The position numbers were made by a program, and so were the translations under genes. 28,681 nt of DNA from CAJXVY01 sp031580995 (GTDB lineage Bacteria; Actinomycetota; Actinomycetes; Actinomycetales; Microbacteriaceae), in NCBI GenBank assembly GCA_031580995.1, contig JAVLCC010000011.1, positions 1 through 28,681 of the forward strand. The letters run 5' to 3'. Below, piece by piece: positions 28,273 to 28,681 of the stretch (positions are counted from its first letter, which is position 1; each line of letters begins with the position of its first letter). The notes under the pieces are model-generated. The model worked only from the letters and a program-made list of their open reading frames with translations. It had not been told where the DNA came from and searched no databases.

Positions 28273-28681
28273 TGGCAGAGGTTTCTGGAAAGCCAACCAA
28301 GTTTCAGGCCACAGCAAAGGCGACTGATCTGGATCGGGTTTGGTCTTTGTGGACAGATGTTGATTCTTGGCCCACTTGGGACCTAGGTCTAACTAAGGCA
28401 TCCATCGATGGTCCAATGACAATTGGAGCCCGCGGCACCATTGTTGATCAAAACAACCGTGCCTCTAGATTTGAGGTCATCAAAATAGACCCGGGAAAAA
28501 GCTTTGTCTTTGCAATCAGGCTTCCCGGAGGCCGCATGATTCTCATCAGAGAAATAGATGAAGAGAACATCACCCACCGGGTGATGTTCACAGGAATCAG
28601 CAAAAGCATTTTCGGAGCTTTGGTCGGAAGACCAAATATGGAACTGATTGGGCCATCTGTTGATGCTGTGATTGAGCTGGC
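28272..28681 (+). CDS. SRPBCC (polyketide cyclase/START-like) protein, truncated by the window end
   Basis: 136 codons are visible with no stop, and the gene runs off the right edge. ATG 28272 overlaps the TM2 stop (TAATG). The START-like helix-grip fold is suggested by FQATAKATDLDRVWSLWTDVDSWPTWDLGLTKASIDGPMTIGARGTI, followed by the strand pattern RFEVIKIDPGKSFVFAIRLPGGRMILIREIDEENITHRVMFTG. The family has a hydrophobic ligand cavity; the substrate is unknown. It probably belongs to the LppM/TM2 operon. Confidence 0.85.
   Translation, partial: MAEVSGKPTKFQATAKATDLDRVWSLWTDVDSWPTWDLGLTKASIDGPMTIGARGTIVDQNNRASRFEVIKIDPGKSFVFAIRLPGGRMILIREIDEENITHRVMFTGISKSIFGALVGRPNMELIGPSVDAVIEL

Noticed and set aside
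1..28681. CRISPR arrays, rRNA or tRNA genes
   Set aside because: No regularly spaced repeats and no recognisable tRNA or rRNA sequence were found on reading the intergenic regions, all of which are short.

Overview
The window reads as a chromosomal segment of a streamlined, moderate-GC actinobacterium. It is probably a Microbacteriaceae of the small aquatic type, and probably from a metagenome-assembled genome. The evidence is a dnaK-grpE-dnaJ-hspR-clpB operon headed by HspR-type HAIR operators, a DnaJ without a zinc finger, an LppM-like lipoprotein, very short intergenic gaps, and many start codons placed 6-7 nt behind a -10 box (leaderless style). A run of exactly 100 N flanked by a 55-bp duplication points to a scaffolded de Bruijn assembly. 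The lineage is inferred from protein resemblance, not from a marker gene.

Layout: (1) 1-75 (-), the first 25 codons of a UMF1-like MFS transporter. (2) 233-2612 (+), a LuxR-type response regulator and a polytopic sensor kinase. (3) 2619-8629 (+), the heat-shock operon with two HAIR boxes, closed by a bidirectional terminator at 8634-8680. (4) 8685-16983 (-), a nine-gene, almost entirely translationally coupled catabolic/uptake operon: aldehyde dehydrogenase, an unknown 569-aa protein, an atypical M19 dipeptidase-like protein, a DUF3726-like protein, RidA, and a four-part polar amino-acid-type ABC importer. It is transcribed away from a LysR regulator (17014-17922, +). (5) 17978-20343 (+), a second response regulator and kinase pair, paralogous to the first. 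(6) xth (-) and pyrE (+), divergent with a 16-bp gap. (7) A Phd/VapC-PIN toxin-antitoxin pair between pyrE and a TrmH-family RNA methyltransferase, then purA. (8) A small zinc ribbon and a membrane-anchored HIRAN protein (-). (9) A + strand run: an unknown 199-aa protein, a K+ channel, an SRA-like (ScoMcrA type) protein cut by the N gap, an LppM-like lipoprotein, a TM2 protein and a truncated SRPBCC protein.

The most interesting items are these. The nine-gene operon looks like an undescribed nitrogen-compound utilisation pathway. The N gap appears to be an assembly artefact that hides an intact modified-DNA-reader-like gene of about 162 aa. The two paralogous two-component operons both carry TGTTCGGT/ACCGAACA half-sites upstream. 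Several promoters appear to overlap start codons (vapBC, pyrE/xth, lysR). ClpB lacks its N-terminal domain. No stretch longer than about 160 bp is without a gene, apart from the 100-N gap.
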